6,225 nt of DNA from an uncultured bacterium (GTDB lineage Bacteria > Actinomycetota > Coriobacteriia > Coriobacteriales > Atopobiaceae). Positions 1 to 6,055 of this stretch are shown piece after piece. The position numbers and the translations under genes are program-made. The stretch lies in contig CAJMLD010000097.1 of NCBI GenBank assembly GCA_905214175.1, positions 1 through 6,225 of the forward strand, given 5' to 3'. The notes beneath the pieces were generated by a model, which made no database searches, had not been told where the DNA came from, and saw nothing but the letters and a program-made list of their open reading frames with translations. The stretch's first letter is position 1, and each line of letters opens with the position of its first letter.

Positions 1-1550
1 ACGCGGCCGATGCCCAACTGGAGGGCGGCGACCAGCGCAGCGGTGAACGACCTGTAAACCGGCAGGTAGACGCCAAGCCCCACCATCATCGCCGGGAGTC
101 CCGCCCAGTAGAGGGCGATGCCGGCCGCAAGGCCAATCACAAATGCGGGAACGCTGGGAATCCCCGAGACCATCGTCGCAACGACGCTTGCCTGTGCCGA
201 GACAAACTCCTTACCCAGGCCAAAGGCGTCAGGCCCGTAGGCTCCTACCAGCGCCATCATGACGGCCGCCGAGACCACGGCCCCCAGAACGCCGCCAATT
301 GCCTGGCCCAGCCACTGGGCGCGCGGGTCGGTGCCAAGGATGCTGCCTGCCTTGAAGTCGTTCATCACGTCCCCGGCAAGACCGCACGCAACGGCCACCA
401 CGCCGGCAATAAAGAAGAGCTGCACTTCTCGTACCTGCGCAAAGGCCGAGACAAGCAGCAGCACGATGAGGCCAAAGATCTCCATGGGGTCGATGCCGGT
501 CTGCCCGCACGACTGCGCGCTCATGGCGGTGGTCACAAAGGCGAGAAGCACTACCACAACGCTCACGACCGGTGGAAGCCCAAGTCCCATGCACATGAGG
601 ACCACGATGGCGGCGGCAAGCACCGCAAACGTTCCGGCGTCGGTTCGCACGCTGCCGGTGACGAGCGACTCCGCCGCGCCGGTGCCGTTGGCTCCGCGCG
701 CGTCACCCGCGCCGCGCACCCCGCGCGCGATGCTCGCGAGCTGCGGCACAATGTCCTTGGCTACCACAGCCAGCCCGGCTCCCATCATGAGCCCCATGCC
801 CAGACTCTTCACGATGCCCTGCGCGGCGTCGACGGCCCAAAGCCCCGCCGCACTGCCTGCCACCACAATGCCAAAGTTGGCGAGAAGGGCGCCGGCAAAC
901 CACCAGGCAACCGCCACGCCGCCCACGAGGAAGCCCACCGAGAGCATCATGGGAGAGTTGTAGATACCAAAGCTCACGCCGGGAATGGGGAGCGCCGCCA
1001 GCATGGCGGGCACGGCGCCAAGCGCGTCGCGCAGCACGGCGTATACGCCGGCAAGCCCCATCGACGCAAAGAGACGGCGCCCCGTCTTCCCGCCCGCCTC
1101 GGTTGCGCGCAGGGTCTGCGCCGCAGAGGCGCCCATGGGAAACTCCAGGTTTGCGTCAACAATGAAGTGTCGGTGGATAATCGCCGTGGCAACAAGTCCC
1201 AGCCCCGTGCCGGCAAGTGCCACGATGAGCATCTGCGCAAAGCCCACCTCGTCGGCGTACCCCAGCATCCACGCACCGGGGATGGTGAAGGCAAGTCCGC
1301 CCGCAACCATCGCGCCCGCAGACATGATGGTGTGGGTGACGTTTGCCTCGTTCAGGCTGGCGTTGCCCAGAAGCTTGAGGAAGAAGAGCGAGACGATTGC
1401 CGCAAACACGATTGGCCATGGCAACGCGCCAAGCTTGAGTGCCGTGTAGGCCGAGGAGGCGGTGATAACGACGCAGCCAATGCAGCCAATGACGACGCCA
1501 CGCGCCGTCAGCTGCCCACGCCACGAGGCGCGGCCAGAGGTGTTGTCCAT
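1..1550 (-). CDS. OPT-family oligopeptide/metal-chelate transporter (3' end outside window)
   Basis: This gene encodes a multi-pass inner-membrane transporter of the OPT (oligopeptide transporter / yellow-stripe-like) family. Members carry small peptides or metal chelates into the cell, probably driven by protons; the substrate cannot be read from sequence. Reading the minus strand from the ATG at 1550 gives 516 open codons with no stop to the window edge. The protein is almost entirely hydrophobic helices joined by short loops. Family-like signatures are LEFPMGASAAQTL near residues 135-147, DFKAGSILGTDPRAQW from residue 398, and a GLGVYLP stretch near residues 491-497 that resembles the conserved late OPT motif. 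The start is supported by AAAGGAG eight bases upstream (minus-strand reading) and by the typical short polar N-terminus MDNTSGRASWRG. The C-terminal part is missing because of the window edge; nothing suggests a broken gene. It diverges from coaX, with no evident functional link. Confidence 0.9.
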   Translation of the reverse strand, partial: MDNTSGRASWRGQLTARGVVIGCIGCVVITASSAYTALKLGALPWPIVFAAIVSLFFLKLLGNASLNEANVTHTIMSAGAMVAGGLAFTIPGAWMLGYADEVGFAQMLIVALAGTGLGLVATAIIHRHFIVDANLEFPMGASAAQTLRATEAGGKTGRRLFASMGLAGVYAVLRDALGAVPAMLAALPIPGVSFGIYNSPMMLSVGFLVGGVAVAWWFAGALLANFGIVVAGSAAGLWAVDAAQGIVKSLGMGLMMGAGLAVVAKDIVPQLASIARGVRGAGDARGANGTGAAESLVTGSVRTDAGTFAVLAAAIVVLMCMGLGLPPVVSVVVVLLAFVTTAMSAQSCGQTGIDPMEIFGLIVLLLVSAFAQVREVQLFFIAGVVAVACGLAGDVMNDFKAGSILGTDPRAQWLGQAIGGVLGAVVSAAVMMALVGAYGPDAFGLGKEFVSAQASVVATMVSGIPSVPAFVIGLAAGIALYWAGLPAMMVGLGVYLPVYRSFTAALVAALQLGIGR

Positions 1551-1650
1551 GTTGTTCTCCTTTGCGTATATCCGCTCCCCCTGGAGGCCGGCGTGGGCTG
1601 GCCGAGGAGTCGGGTTACCGGTGTCCGTGCGCCGGACCTGCGCGCGGACT

Positions 1651-1659
1651 TGCTAGAGT
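1651..1659 (+). promoter_or_regulatory. Possible extended -10 promoter for coaX
   Basis: In the 177-bp spacer between the OPT gene and coaX the sequence TGCTAGAGT has the TGn-TAnAnT form of an extended -10 element, followed directly by TATAGC. A transcript would start near 1666 and leave about 60 nt of leader before the coaX ATG. No good -35 hexamer is present at the usual distance, so the call rests on the -10 alone. I found no equally good promoter for the divergent OPT gene in this spacer, although GGATATAC lies just upstream of its ribosome binding site. Confidence 0.35.
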
Positions 1660-1727
1660 ATAGCGAATGGCTACAGCGGCGATGGGGTGTGTGGACGGCA
1701 CGCGCGTTGGCGGAGAAGGGAGCGCAC

Positions 1728-2606
1728 ATGGGAAAGAGCGAACAGACCGGCTCTGCCGCAAGCGAGGGGCACTGCGTCCTTGCCGTTGACGTGGGCAACA
1801 CCTCCACCGGCTTTGGGCTCTTCTCGGCAGATGCTGGCGAGACGGACGAGCCGCTGGGCACCTGGGAGCTCACCACGCCCGCACGCCTCACGGCAGACGA
1901 GGCCCGCATGCAGGTTGCGCAGGTGCTGGGCGTGTTGGCGCAGGACGTGGCCGGGCAGCGCTCGCTCGCGCCCGAGCGCGCCGAGACCTTTGCGGAGCCG
2001 CCGCTCGATGCGGTGCTCTCATGCGTGGTGCCATCGCTCACCGAGGCGTGGTCGGTGGCTCTGGCAACGGCGTGCCGCACGCGTCCCGTTGTGGTGGGGC
2101 CCGGCCTCAAGACGGGGCTGCGCATGCGCTACCGCGATCCTGCCGAGATTGGTCCCGACCGCATTGCCGACGTGGTGGCGGCGCGCACGGCCTATGGGGC
2201 GCCGGTCGTGGTGGTCGACTTTGGGACCACCATGAACATCGAGGTTCTCGACGGCGAGGGGGTCTTTCTCGGCGGCATCATCGCGCCAGGACTCGCGCTT
2301 GGGGCGCAGGCGCTCTCGCGCGCGGCAGCACGTCTGCCCGTCATCGAGCTGCATGCGCCAAAGGCGGCCATTGGGCGATCCACCCGCGAGGCCATGCAGT
2401 CTGGCGTGGTCTTTGGCGAGGTGGCCCGCGTGGACGGCCTGCTCGACCGGGTCTTTACCGAGCTTGGAGGAGAGTCGCGCGTCGTGCTTACCGGCAGCGG
2501 TGCCGAGCGAGTGGCCCCGCTCATGTCGCACGCGGCCGAGGTCGATGCAACCCTCACGCTGCGAGGCCTTCACCAGCTGCGCCTAGGAGCTGCGCGCAGG
2601 GGGTAG
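1728..2606 (+). CDS. coaX: Type III pantothenate kinase (CoaX)
   Basis: CoaX phosphorylates pantothenate with ATP, the first step of coenzyme A synthesis, in the cytoplasm; type III enzymes belong to the ASKHA fold and usually need a monovalent cation. The 292-residue protein has the expected series of motifs: phosphate-binding DVGNTSTGFGLF at 21-32, GPDRIAD at 142-148, VVVDFGTT around Asp164, GGIIAPGLALGAQAL, AIGRSTREAMQSGVVFG, and a late LTGSGAERVAP glycine loop. The ATG at 1728 is chosen because GGGAG lies five bases upstream and the first beta strand (VLAVDVGNT) follows at residue 17; the frame is open far upstream only by GC-rich chance. It is about 35 residues longer than typical CoaX, from an N-terminal tail and a loop around residues 75-90. 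The segment after Asp164 reads GTTMN rather than the usual GTATT. It appears to be transcribed alone and ends at a hairpin. Confidence 0.93.
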   Translation: MGKSEQTGSAASEGHCVLAVDVGNTSTGFGLFSADAGETDEPLGTWELTTPARLTADEARMQVAQVLGVLAQDVAGQRSLAPERAETFAEPPLDAVLSCVVPSLTEAWSVALATACRTRPVVVGPGLKTGLRMRYRDPAEIGPDRIADVVAARTAYGAPVVVVDFGTTMNIEVLDGEGVFLGGIIAPGLALGAQALSRAAARLPVIELHAPKAAIGRSTREAMQSGVVFGEVARVDGLLDRVFTELGGESRVVLTGSGAERVAPLMSHAAEVDATLTLRGLHQLRLGAARRG

Positions 2607-2630
2607 CCAGCAGGTGCGCCTGCGCATGAG

Positions 2631-2663
2631 AACGGCCCGGGCGGGCATTCCGTCCGGGCCGTT
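2631..2663. terminator. Strong hairpin between convergent genes, probable bidirectional terminator
   Basis: Bases 2631-2644 pair with 2650-2663 as a 14-bp stem (outer ten pairs AACGGCCCGG/CCGGGCCGTT, then one G-U and three G-C pairs) around a five-base GCATT loop. It lies 24 bp after the coaX stop and 21 bp after the stop of the convergent small membrane protein gene, the right place to end both transcripts. Neither side carries a run of T, so it may act as an RNA 3'-end barrier or a weak intrinsic terminator rather than a textbook one. Confidence 0.7.
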
Positions 2664-2684
2664 GCGTGTCCCTTGTGGCCGTGC

Positions 2685-2864
2685 TTAGTAGCGCGGATAG
2701 AGCATGGTGGGATAGGTGGTCGCGTTCTGCTGCGGACCGCGCTGTCCGCGCAGCCTGTTCACAACTGCCTGTGCCGCTGCCGCTACGAGCACGGCGCCAG
2801 CCAGCAGCGCAATCATGATGAGGAACACGGCGAGGATAAAGAGCGGACCAGAACTCATGGGCAT
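2685..2864 (-). CDS. Small single-pass membrane protein, 59 residues, function unknown
   Basis: I do not recognise this family. The ORF starts MPMSSGPLF and has one strongly hydrophobic segment at about residues 7-31, followed by a basic stretch (NRLRGQR, 36-42) and a polar, tyrosine-containing tail ending YPTMLYPRY. The hydrophobic N-terminal helix followed by positive charge predicts a single-pass protein with the tail in the cytoplasm. The evidence that it is real is an AGGTG ribosome binding site seven bases before the ATG at 2864, a good sigma70-type promoter upstream, a strong hairpin downstream, and amino-acid content typical of a membrane protein rather than of a shadow frame. A second ATG at 2858 would give a 57-residue form but is worse placed relative to the ribosome binding site. 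It is convergent with coaX and divergent from the 86-residue membrane protein gene. Confidence 0.75.
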   Translation of the reverse strand: MPMSSGPLFILAVFLIMIALLAGAVLVAAAAQAVVNRLRGQRGPQQNATTYPTMLYPRY

Positions 2865-2903
2865 ATGCCGTCACCTGCAACTTTCTTAAACGGCCTTCAG
2901 TTT

Positions 2904-2920
2904 TTACAAGACCTTTGTAA
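2904..2920. promoter_or_regulatory. Inverted repeat, possible operator
   Basis: TTACAA at 2904-2909 and TTGTAA at 2915-2920 form a perfect 6-bp dyad with a five-base centre. It covers the -10 element and the expected transcription start of the minus-strand promoter, where a bound repressor would block initiation. The regulator is unknown, and a 6-bp dyad in AT-rich DNA can occur by chance. Confidence 0.35.
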
Positions 2921-2942
2921 CACGTTGGTAATATTGTTTCAA
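2914..2942 (-). promoter_or_regulatory. Sigma70-type promoter for the 59-residue protein gene
   Basis: Read on the minus strand, TTGAAA (2942-2937) is a five-of-six match to the -35 consensus and TACAAA (2919-2914) a four-of-six match to the -10, with exactly 17 bp between them. Transcription would start near 2907, leaving about 43 nt of leader with the AGGTG site. The surrounding sequence is markedly more AT-rich than the rest of the window, as expected for a promoter region. Confidence 0.6.
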
Positions 2943-2952
2943 GTATGTTTCA
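2935..2952. repeat. Direct repeat TGTTTCA, 11-bp period
   Basis: TGTTTCA occurs at 2935-2941 and again at 2946-2952, 11 bp apart, or about one helical turn. The first copy overlaps the -35 hexamer of the minus-strand promoter and the second lies just upstream of it. This arrangement would suit side-by-side binding of a regulator, but no known box is recognised. Confidence 0.35.
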
Positions 2953-3002
2953 CAAACTGCAGAGAAGACCGCGCGAAGACGTCCTGGCTACCGCTTGTCC
3001 AC

Positions 3003-3011
3003 TGTTAAAAC
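3003..3011 (+). promoter_or_regulatory. Weak candidate promoter for the membrane protein/amylase pair
   Basis: TGTTAAAAC resembles an extended -10 element (TGn followed by TAAAAC, four of six matches). Transcription would begin near 3018, about 48 nt before the ATG at 3066. There is no convincing -35 hexamer. Another weak option is TTGTCC (2995-3000) with TAGGAT (3015-3020), but its 14-bp spacing is too short. Confidence 0.25.
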
Positions 3012-3065
3012 GGGTAGGATTCCCCCACAGGTGCGTCTTGCGTACGCCCCGAAAGGAAGGTCCAC

Positions 3066-3326
3066 ATGATTACGTTTCTCCTCGCGTCGCTTCTCGCTGT
3101 GATATTTGCCCCCGTCATGCTCGCCGTCTTGGGCGTGTGGCTGGTGTTCGCGCTGGTCGTTGGTGTCTTTCGCATCCTGGGGTGGACGCTTCGCGCGGGG
3201 TTGCATGTGTTCTGGTGGCTCTTTGTAGCGTCGCTTGTGCTGGGAGCCATCGGCTTTGCGCCCGCCGTGCTTCTCGCCATCATTGCCGCCGTCGCTGCTT
3301 GCGTGCATCCCACACGGCTGGGGTAG
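3066..3326 (+). CDS. Small hydrophobic membrane protein, 86 residues, function unknown
   Basis: I do not recognise this family. Almost the whole protein is hydrophobic: helices at about residues 2-35 (long enough for one long helix or two tightly packed ones), then a short basic turn with arginines (FRILGWTLRAG, 35-45), and further helices at about 47-63 and 65-80, ending in the short tail HPTRLG. It is likely an inner-membrane protein with two to four passes. The start is well supported by AAAGGAAGG just upstream of the ATG at 3066. Its stop lies only 6 bp before the amylase ATG, so the two genes are very likely co-transcribed and possibly translationally coupled. That pairing hints at a link with alpha-glucan metabolism but does not prove one, since the amylase itself has no membrane anchor. 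No catalytic or ligand motif is visible. Confidence 0.85.
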   Translation: MITFLLASLLAVIFAPVMLAVLGVWLVFALVVGVFRILGWTLRAGLHVFWWLFVASLVLGAIGFAPAVLLAIIAAVAACVHPTRLG

Positions 3327-3332
3327 GCGCGC

Positions 3333-4928
3333 ATGAACGGAACGATGCTCCAGGGCTTCTCGTGGTACCTCGACGCGGACGGCAGGCACTGGCGCCGGTT
3401 GGCCGAGGATGCCCAGCTCTTTGCGGACAACGGCATCACGGCCGTGTGGCTGCCGCCGGCCTACAAGGGCATGGCAGGCGCAAGCGACGTTGGCTACGGC
3501 GTGTATGACACCTATGACCTGGGCGAGTTTGACCAGAAAGGCTCTGTGCGCACCAAGTACGGTACACGCGAGGAGTATCTGGCCGCAATCGACGCCATTC
3601 ATGAGGCAGGCATGCAGGCCCTGGCTGACGTGGTTCTCGATCACCGCATGGGAGCCGACGGCACCGAGCGTGTTCGCGCAACCGAGGTGGCCTCGTACAA
3701 CCGTGAGCAGCCCGTCTCGGCGCCGCATGACATCACCGCCTGGACGCGCTTTGACTTTCCCGGGCGTGGCGACAGGTACTCTGCCTTCAAGTGGAACTGG
3801 ACCTGCTTCCACGGCGTGGACTACGACGAGGCAACGCACGCGAATGCCATCTACCTCTTTGACGGTAAGCACTGGAGTGAGCAGGTAGACCGTCGCGACA
3901 ATGGCAACTACGACTATCTCATGGGCTGTGACGTGGATGAGATGTACCAGCCCGTCTACGACGAGCTGCTGCGCTGGGGCGAGTGGTACCTCTCGACGTG
4001 CAATCTCGATGGCTTTAGGCTTGATGCACTCAAGCACATGGACCGTCGGTTCTTCCTTCGCTGGCTTTCGGCCCTGCGCCAGGAGTTTGGCAAGGAGCTC
4101 TTCACGGTGGGGGAGTACTGGTCGCCAGACGTGGGCGAGCTTCAGGCCTACCTTGGGGCCGAGAGAACCATGAGCCTCTTTGACGTGCCACTCCACTATC
4201 GTCTCTACCAGGCATCCTGCTCGTTTGGAAACGTTGACCTGCGACGTCTCTTCGACAACACCCTTGTGGCGGCCGATCCAACGCGCGCCGTCACCTTTGT
4301 GGAGAACCACGACACCCAGCCCGGCCAGGCGCTCCAGTCATTTGTGGAGGAGTGGTTCAAGCCCTCGGCCTATGCGCTCATCCTGCTGCGTGAGGCGGGC
4401 TATCCCTGCGTCTTCTACGGTGACCTCTTTGGCATGCCCAACGATGGCAACATTCCCGCCGTGCGCGAGCTGCCGCTGCTCATGGAGCTGCGCCGCCGCT
4501 TTGCCTACGGGCCCCAGCACGACTACCTCGACGACCCCGATGTTGTGGGCTGGACGCGCGAGGGCGATGGGCGCCATGGCGGATCGGGCGTCGCCTGCGT
4601 GCTCACCGACCGCAACGGCGGAGCAAAGCGCATGTACGTGGGGTCGCGCCACGCCGGCGAGCGGTGGGTCTCGGTGCTGGGCGGACAGTCCGACGCCTGC
4701 GTGGGCGATGACGGCTGCGCCGAGTTTGTCTGCAGGGGCGGGAGCCTCTCGGTGTACCTGCCGGAGGACACGGCAGGCGTCCTCGAGAACGACATCGTGC
4801 GCTACGGGCACGACGTCCCCGCGGACCTGAGCTCTCACCTGCCGGCACCCACCGAGGAGGAGCGGCAGCAGGCAGACCGCATTCGCCGCACCGCGGAGCG
4901 CTACGCGTCAAGCCAAGCGAGCAGGTAG
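3333..4928 (+). CDS. Cytoplasmic alpha-amylase, glycoside hydrolase family 13
   Basis: This enzyme hydrolyses internal alpha-1,4 bonds of starch, glycogen or maltodextrins. The protein begins directly in the catalytic barrel (MNGTMLQGFSWY) with no signal peptide, like the intracellular enzymes of the AmyA/AmyS group (subfamily GH13_5), so it probably acts on imported maltodextrin or stored glycogen. GH13 regions in order: VGYGVYDTYDLGEF (53-66), region I DVVLDHR (99-105), LMGCDVD before region II (196-202), region II GFRLDALKH with nucleophile Asp231, region III GEYWS with acid/base Glu261, and region IV FVENHDTQ with Asp327. All three catalytic carboxylates are present. The C-terminal beta domain ends near residue 477 and is followed by about 54 charged residues (EEERQQADRIRRTAERY) not seen in typical ~480-495-residue members. 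The ribosome binding site is weak (GGGGTAGG), consistent with coupling to the upstream gene. The 3' end overlaps the convergent gene by 28 bp. Confidence 0.96.
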   Translation: MNGTMLQGFSWYLDADGRHWRRLAEDAQLFADNGITAVWLPPAYKGMAGASDVGYGVYDTYDLGEFDQKGSVRTKYGTREEYLAAIDAIHEAGMQALADVVLDHRMGADGTERVRATEVASYNREQPVSAPHDITAWTRFDFPGRGDRYSAFKWNWTCFHGVDYDEATHANAIYLFDGKHWSEQVDRRDNGNYDYLMGCDVDEMYQPVYDELLRWGEWYLSTCNLDGFRLDALKHMDRRFFLRWLSALRQEFGKELFTVGEYWSPDVGELQAYLGAERTMSLFDVPLHYRLYQASCSFGNVDLRRLFDNTLVAADPTRAVTFVENHDTQPGQALQSFVEEWFKPSAYALILLREAGYPCVFYGDLFGMPNDGNIPAVRELPLLMELRRRFAYGPQHDYLDDPDVVGWTREGDGRHGGSGVACVLTDRNGGAKRMYVGSRHAGERWVSVLGGQSDACVGDDGCAEFVCRGGSLSVYLPEDTAGVLENDIVRYGHDVPADLSSHLPAPTEEERQQADRIRRTAERYASSQASR

Positions 4929-6019
4929 TCCACAACCAGGCCGTACGAGCGCACGCCGGCCTTCTCGCCAAAGCTCCTGAGGTAGGTGTCGTTGACGGTG
5001 GTGCCCACGTCCTCGAAGGGGCCCTCAAACGCCTGGTAGTGCTTCTGCGTTGCGGCGCGGTCCTGGAGGACCAGCGCCACGCCGGCGCCGTTCTCGCCTG
5101 CGAGCGCATCCGAGACTAGCTGCTGGGCGCGCTCGGGGTCTTCTGCCAGCAGGGCGTTCACGCAGTAGTTGAAGGCGGAGTAGAAGCCAGAGTACGAGAA
5201 GCGCGTGTCATCGCTTGCCGTACAGGCGAGAAACGCCGAGAAGTTAGCCTCCTCCTCGCTCGCGATGCCCAGGCGGTGCGCCGCCTCATGGCACATCGTG
5301 AATGGAAGCTCGGCGATCGCGGTGTCGAGGGGCACGCTAGACTCTCCCGTCGCTGCCCAAAAGATTCCCGTGTGGCCGCTGTAGAGGAGCGGCTCGCCAA
5401 AGAGCAGCAGCGACTTCACGGGCGCGGTGCTTCCCGAGAAGACCTCGTAGCGCTGGGCGAGCGGGGCATACGATGCCCCAGCGATGCGAGCAAGCTCGTA
5501 GAAGTCCTGGTGGGAAAGCGTACCGTCCTCCTCGCGCAAAACGAGTGGCGCGCGGGCGGCTGCTTGGCCAAGGTAGTACGAGGTTGCGCCTGCGAGCTGG
5601 TCCTCGCTGTACTGGCCCACCTCGAGGCCAAGGTCCTGGGAGAGCTCCGGCGCATAGTGGTTGAGCGCCCAGCCGGCAGTGCCCAGGAATGCCGTTGCGG
5701 CTGCGACCAGCGCCACCATCGATAGCCACGGAAGAATGCGCTGGCGGCGGCGAATGCGGCGCACCAACGTTGCGATGGCGGTCGCCACAAGTCCCACCGT
5801 GAGCCAATCCCAGATGGCGAAGGGGGCCACGGAGGAGACCGTTGCCAGAGCGGCCATGAGGGACCTCGAGAGCCGGCGGTAGCCGGGAAAGAGGGTTGCC
5901 TGCAGGCATGGCTGCGAGAAGAGCAGGGCGAGCAGAGAACAGGCCGCTGCCAAGACGGCGGCAGCCACAAACCGTGCCCTTGTCGCGCCGTCGCGTCCCG
6001 AGCCGTCGCTTTGTGCCAT
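4901..6019 (-). CDS. DUF3810-type membrane protein, putative zinc metallopeptidase
   Basis: This 372-residue protein resembles the DUF3810 family, whose function has not, to my knowledge, been established. It has three predicted membrane helices (about 17-34, 65-86 and 95-117), including a PFAIWDWL segment like the family's PFS-type motif and an arginine-rich cytoplasmic loop (87-94). A large soluble C-terminal domain follows. That domain holds the zinc-peptidase motif HEAAH (His244, Glu245, His248) followed by SEEEANF, where Glu257 could be the third zinc ligand (HExxH-x8-E spacing). The motif is complete, so activity is plausible, with the domain probably on the outer side of the membrane. 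The ATG at 6019 is preceded by AGGAG at good distance. The 3' end overlaps the amylase gene by 28 bp on the opposite strand, leaving no intergenic terminator. The substrate is unknown; cell-wall or membrane-protein processing are options, not evidence-based calls. Confidence 0.88.
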   Translation of the reverse strand: MAQSDGSGRDGATRARFVAAAVLAAACSLLALLFSQPCLQATLFPGYRRLSRSLMAALATVSSVAPFAIWDWLTVGLVATAIATLVRRIRRRQRILPWLSMVALVAAATAFLGTAGWALNHYAPELSQDLGLEVGQYSEDQLAGATSYYLGQAAARAPLVLREEDGTLSHQDFYELARIAGASYAPLAQRYEVFSGSTAPVKSLLLFGEPLLYSGHTGIFWAATGESSVPLDTAIAELPFTMCHEAAHRLGIASEEEANFSAFLACTASDDTRFSYSGFYSAFNYCVNALLAEDPERAQQLVSDALAGENGAGVALVLQDRAATQKHYQAFEGPFEDVGTTVNDTYLRSFGEKAGVRSYGLVVDYLLAWLDA

Positions 6020-6055
6020 GCGTTTCTCCTCTTGCGTTCGTGCCCTCGGTAGCTC

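Noticed and set aside
259..963. 234-codon open frame on the plus strand, rich in Ala, Thr and Pro
   Set aside because: It is antisense to the OPT transporter, which has clear family motifs, a ribosome binding site and an unbroken hydrophobic protein. The low-complexity Ala/Thr/Pro composition is a shadow signature.
1623..1637. Short inverted repeat GTCCG/CGGAC upstream of coaX
   Set aside because: A 5-bp dyad in very GC-rich DNA is expected by chance, and it is not well placed relative to the candidate promoter.
1167..1727. Upstream in-frame extension of coaX
   Set aside because: It would overlap the divergent OPT gene and has no CoaX-like content; the first residues resembling the family follow the ATG at 1728, which has its own ribosome binding site.
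2554..2880. 108-codon minus-strand frame over the small membrane protein region
   Set aside because: Its translation is Arg/Ala/Ser-rich without motifs and runs into the coaX 3' end; the 59-residue frame in the same place has a better start, a helix and a stop before the hairpin.
2988..4310. Long 440-codon open frame on the minus strand opposite the amylase gene
   Set aside because: It is antisense to a clearly real GH13 gene. Its composition (rich in Val, His, Arg, with no motif) is what GC-rich codon bias produces on the opposite strand.
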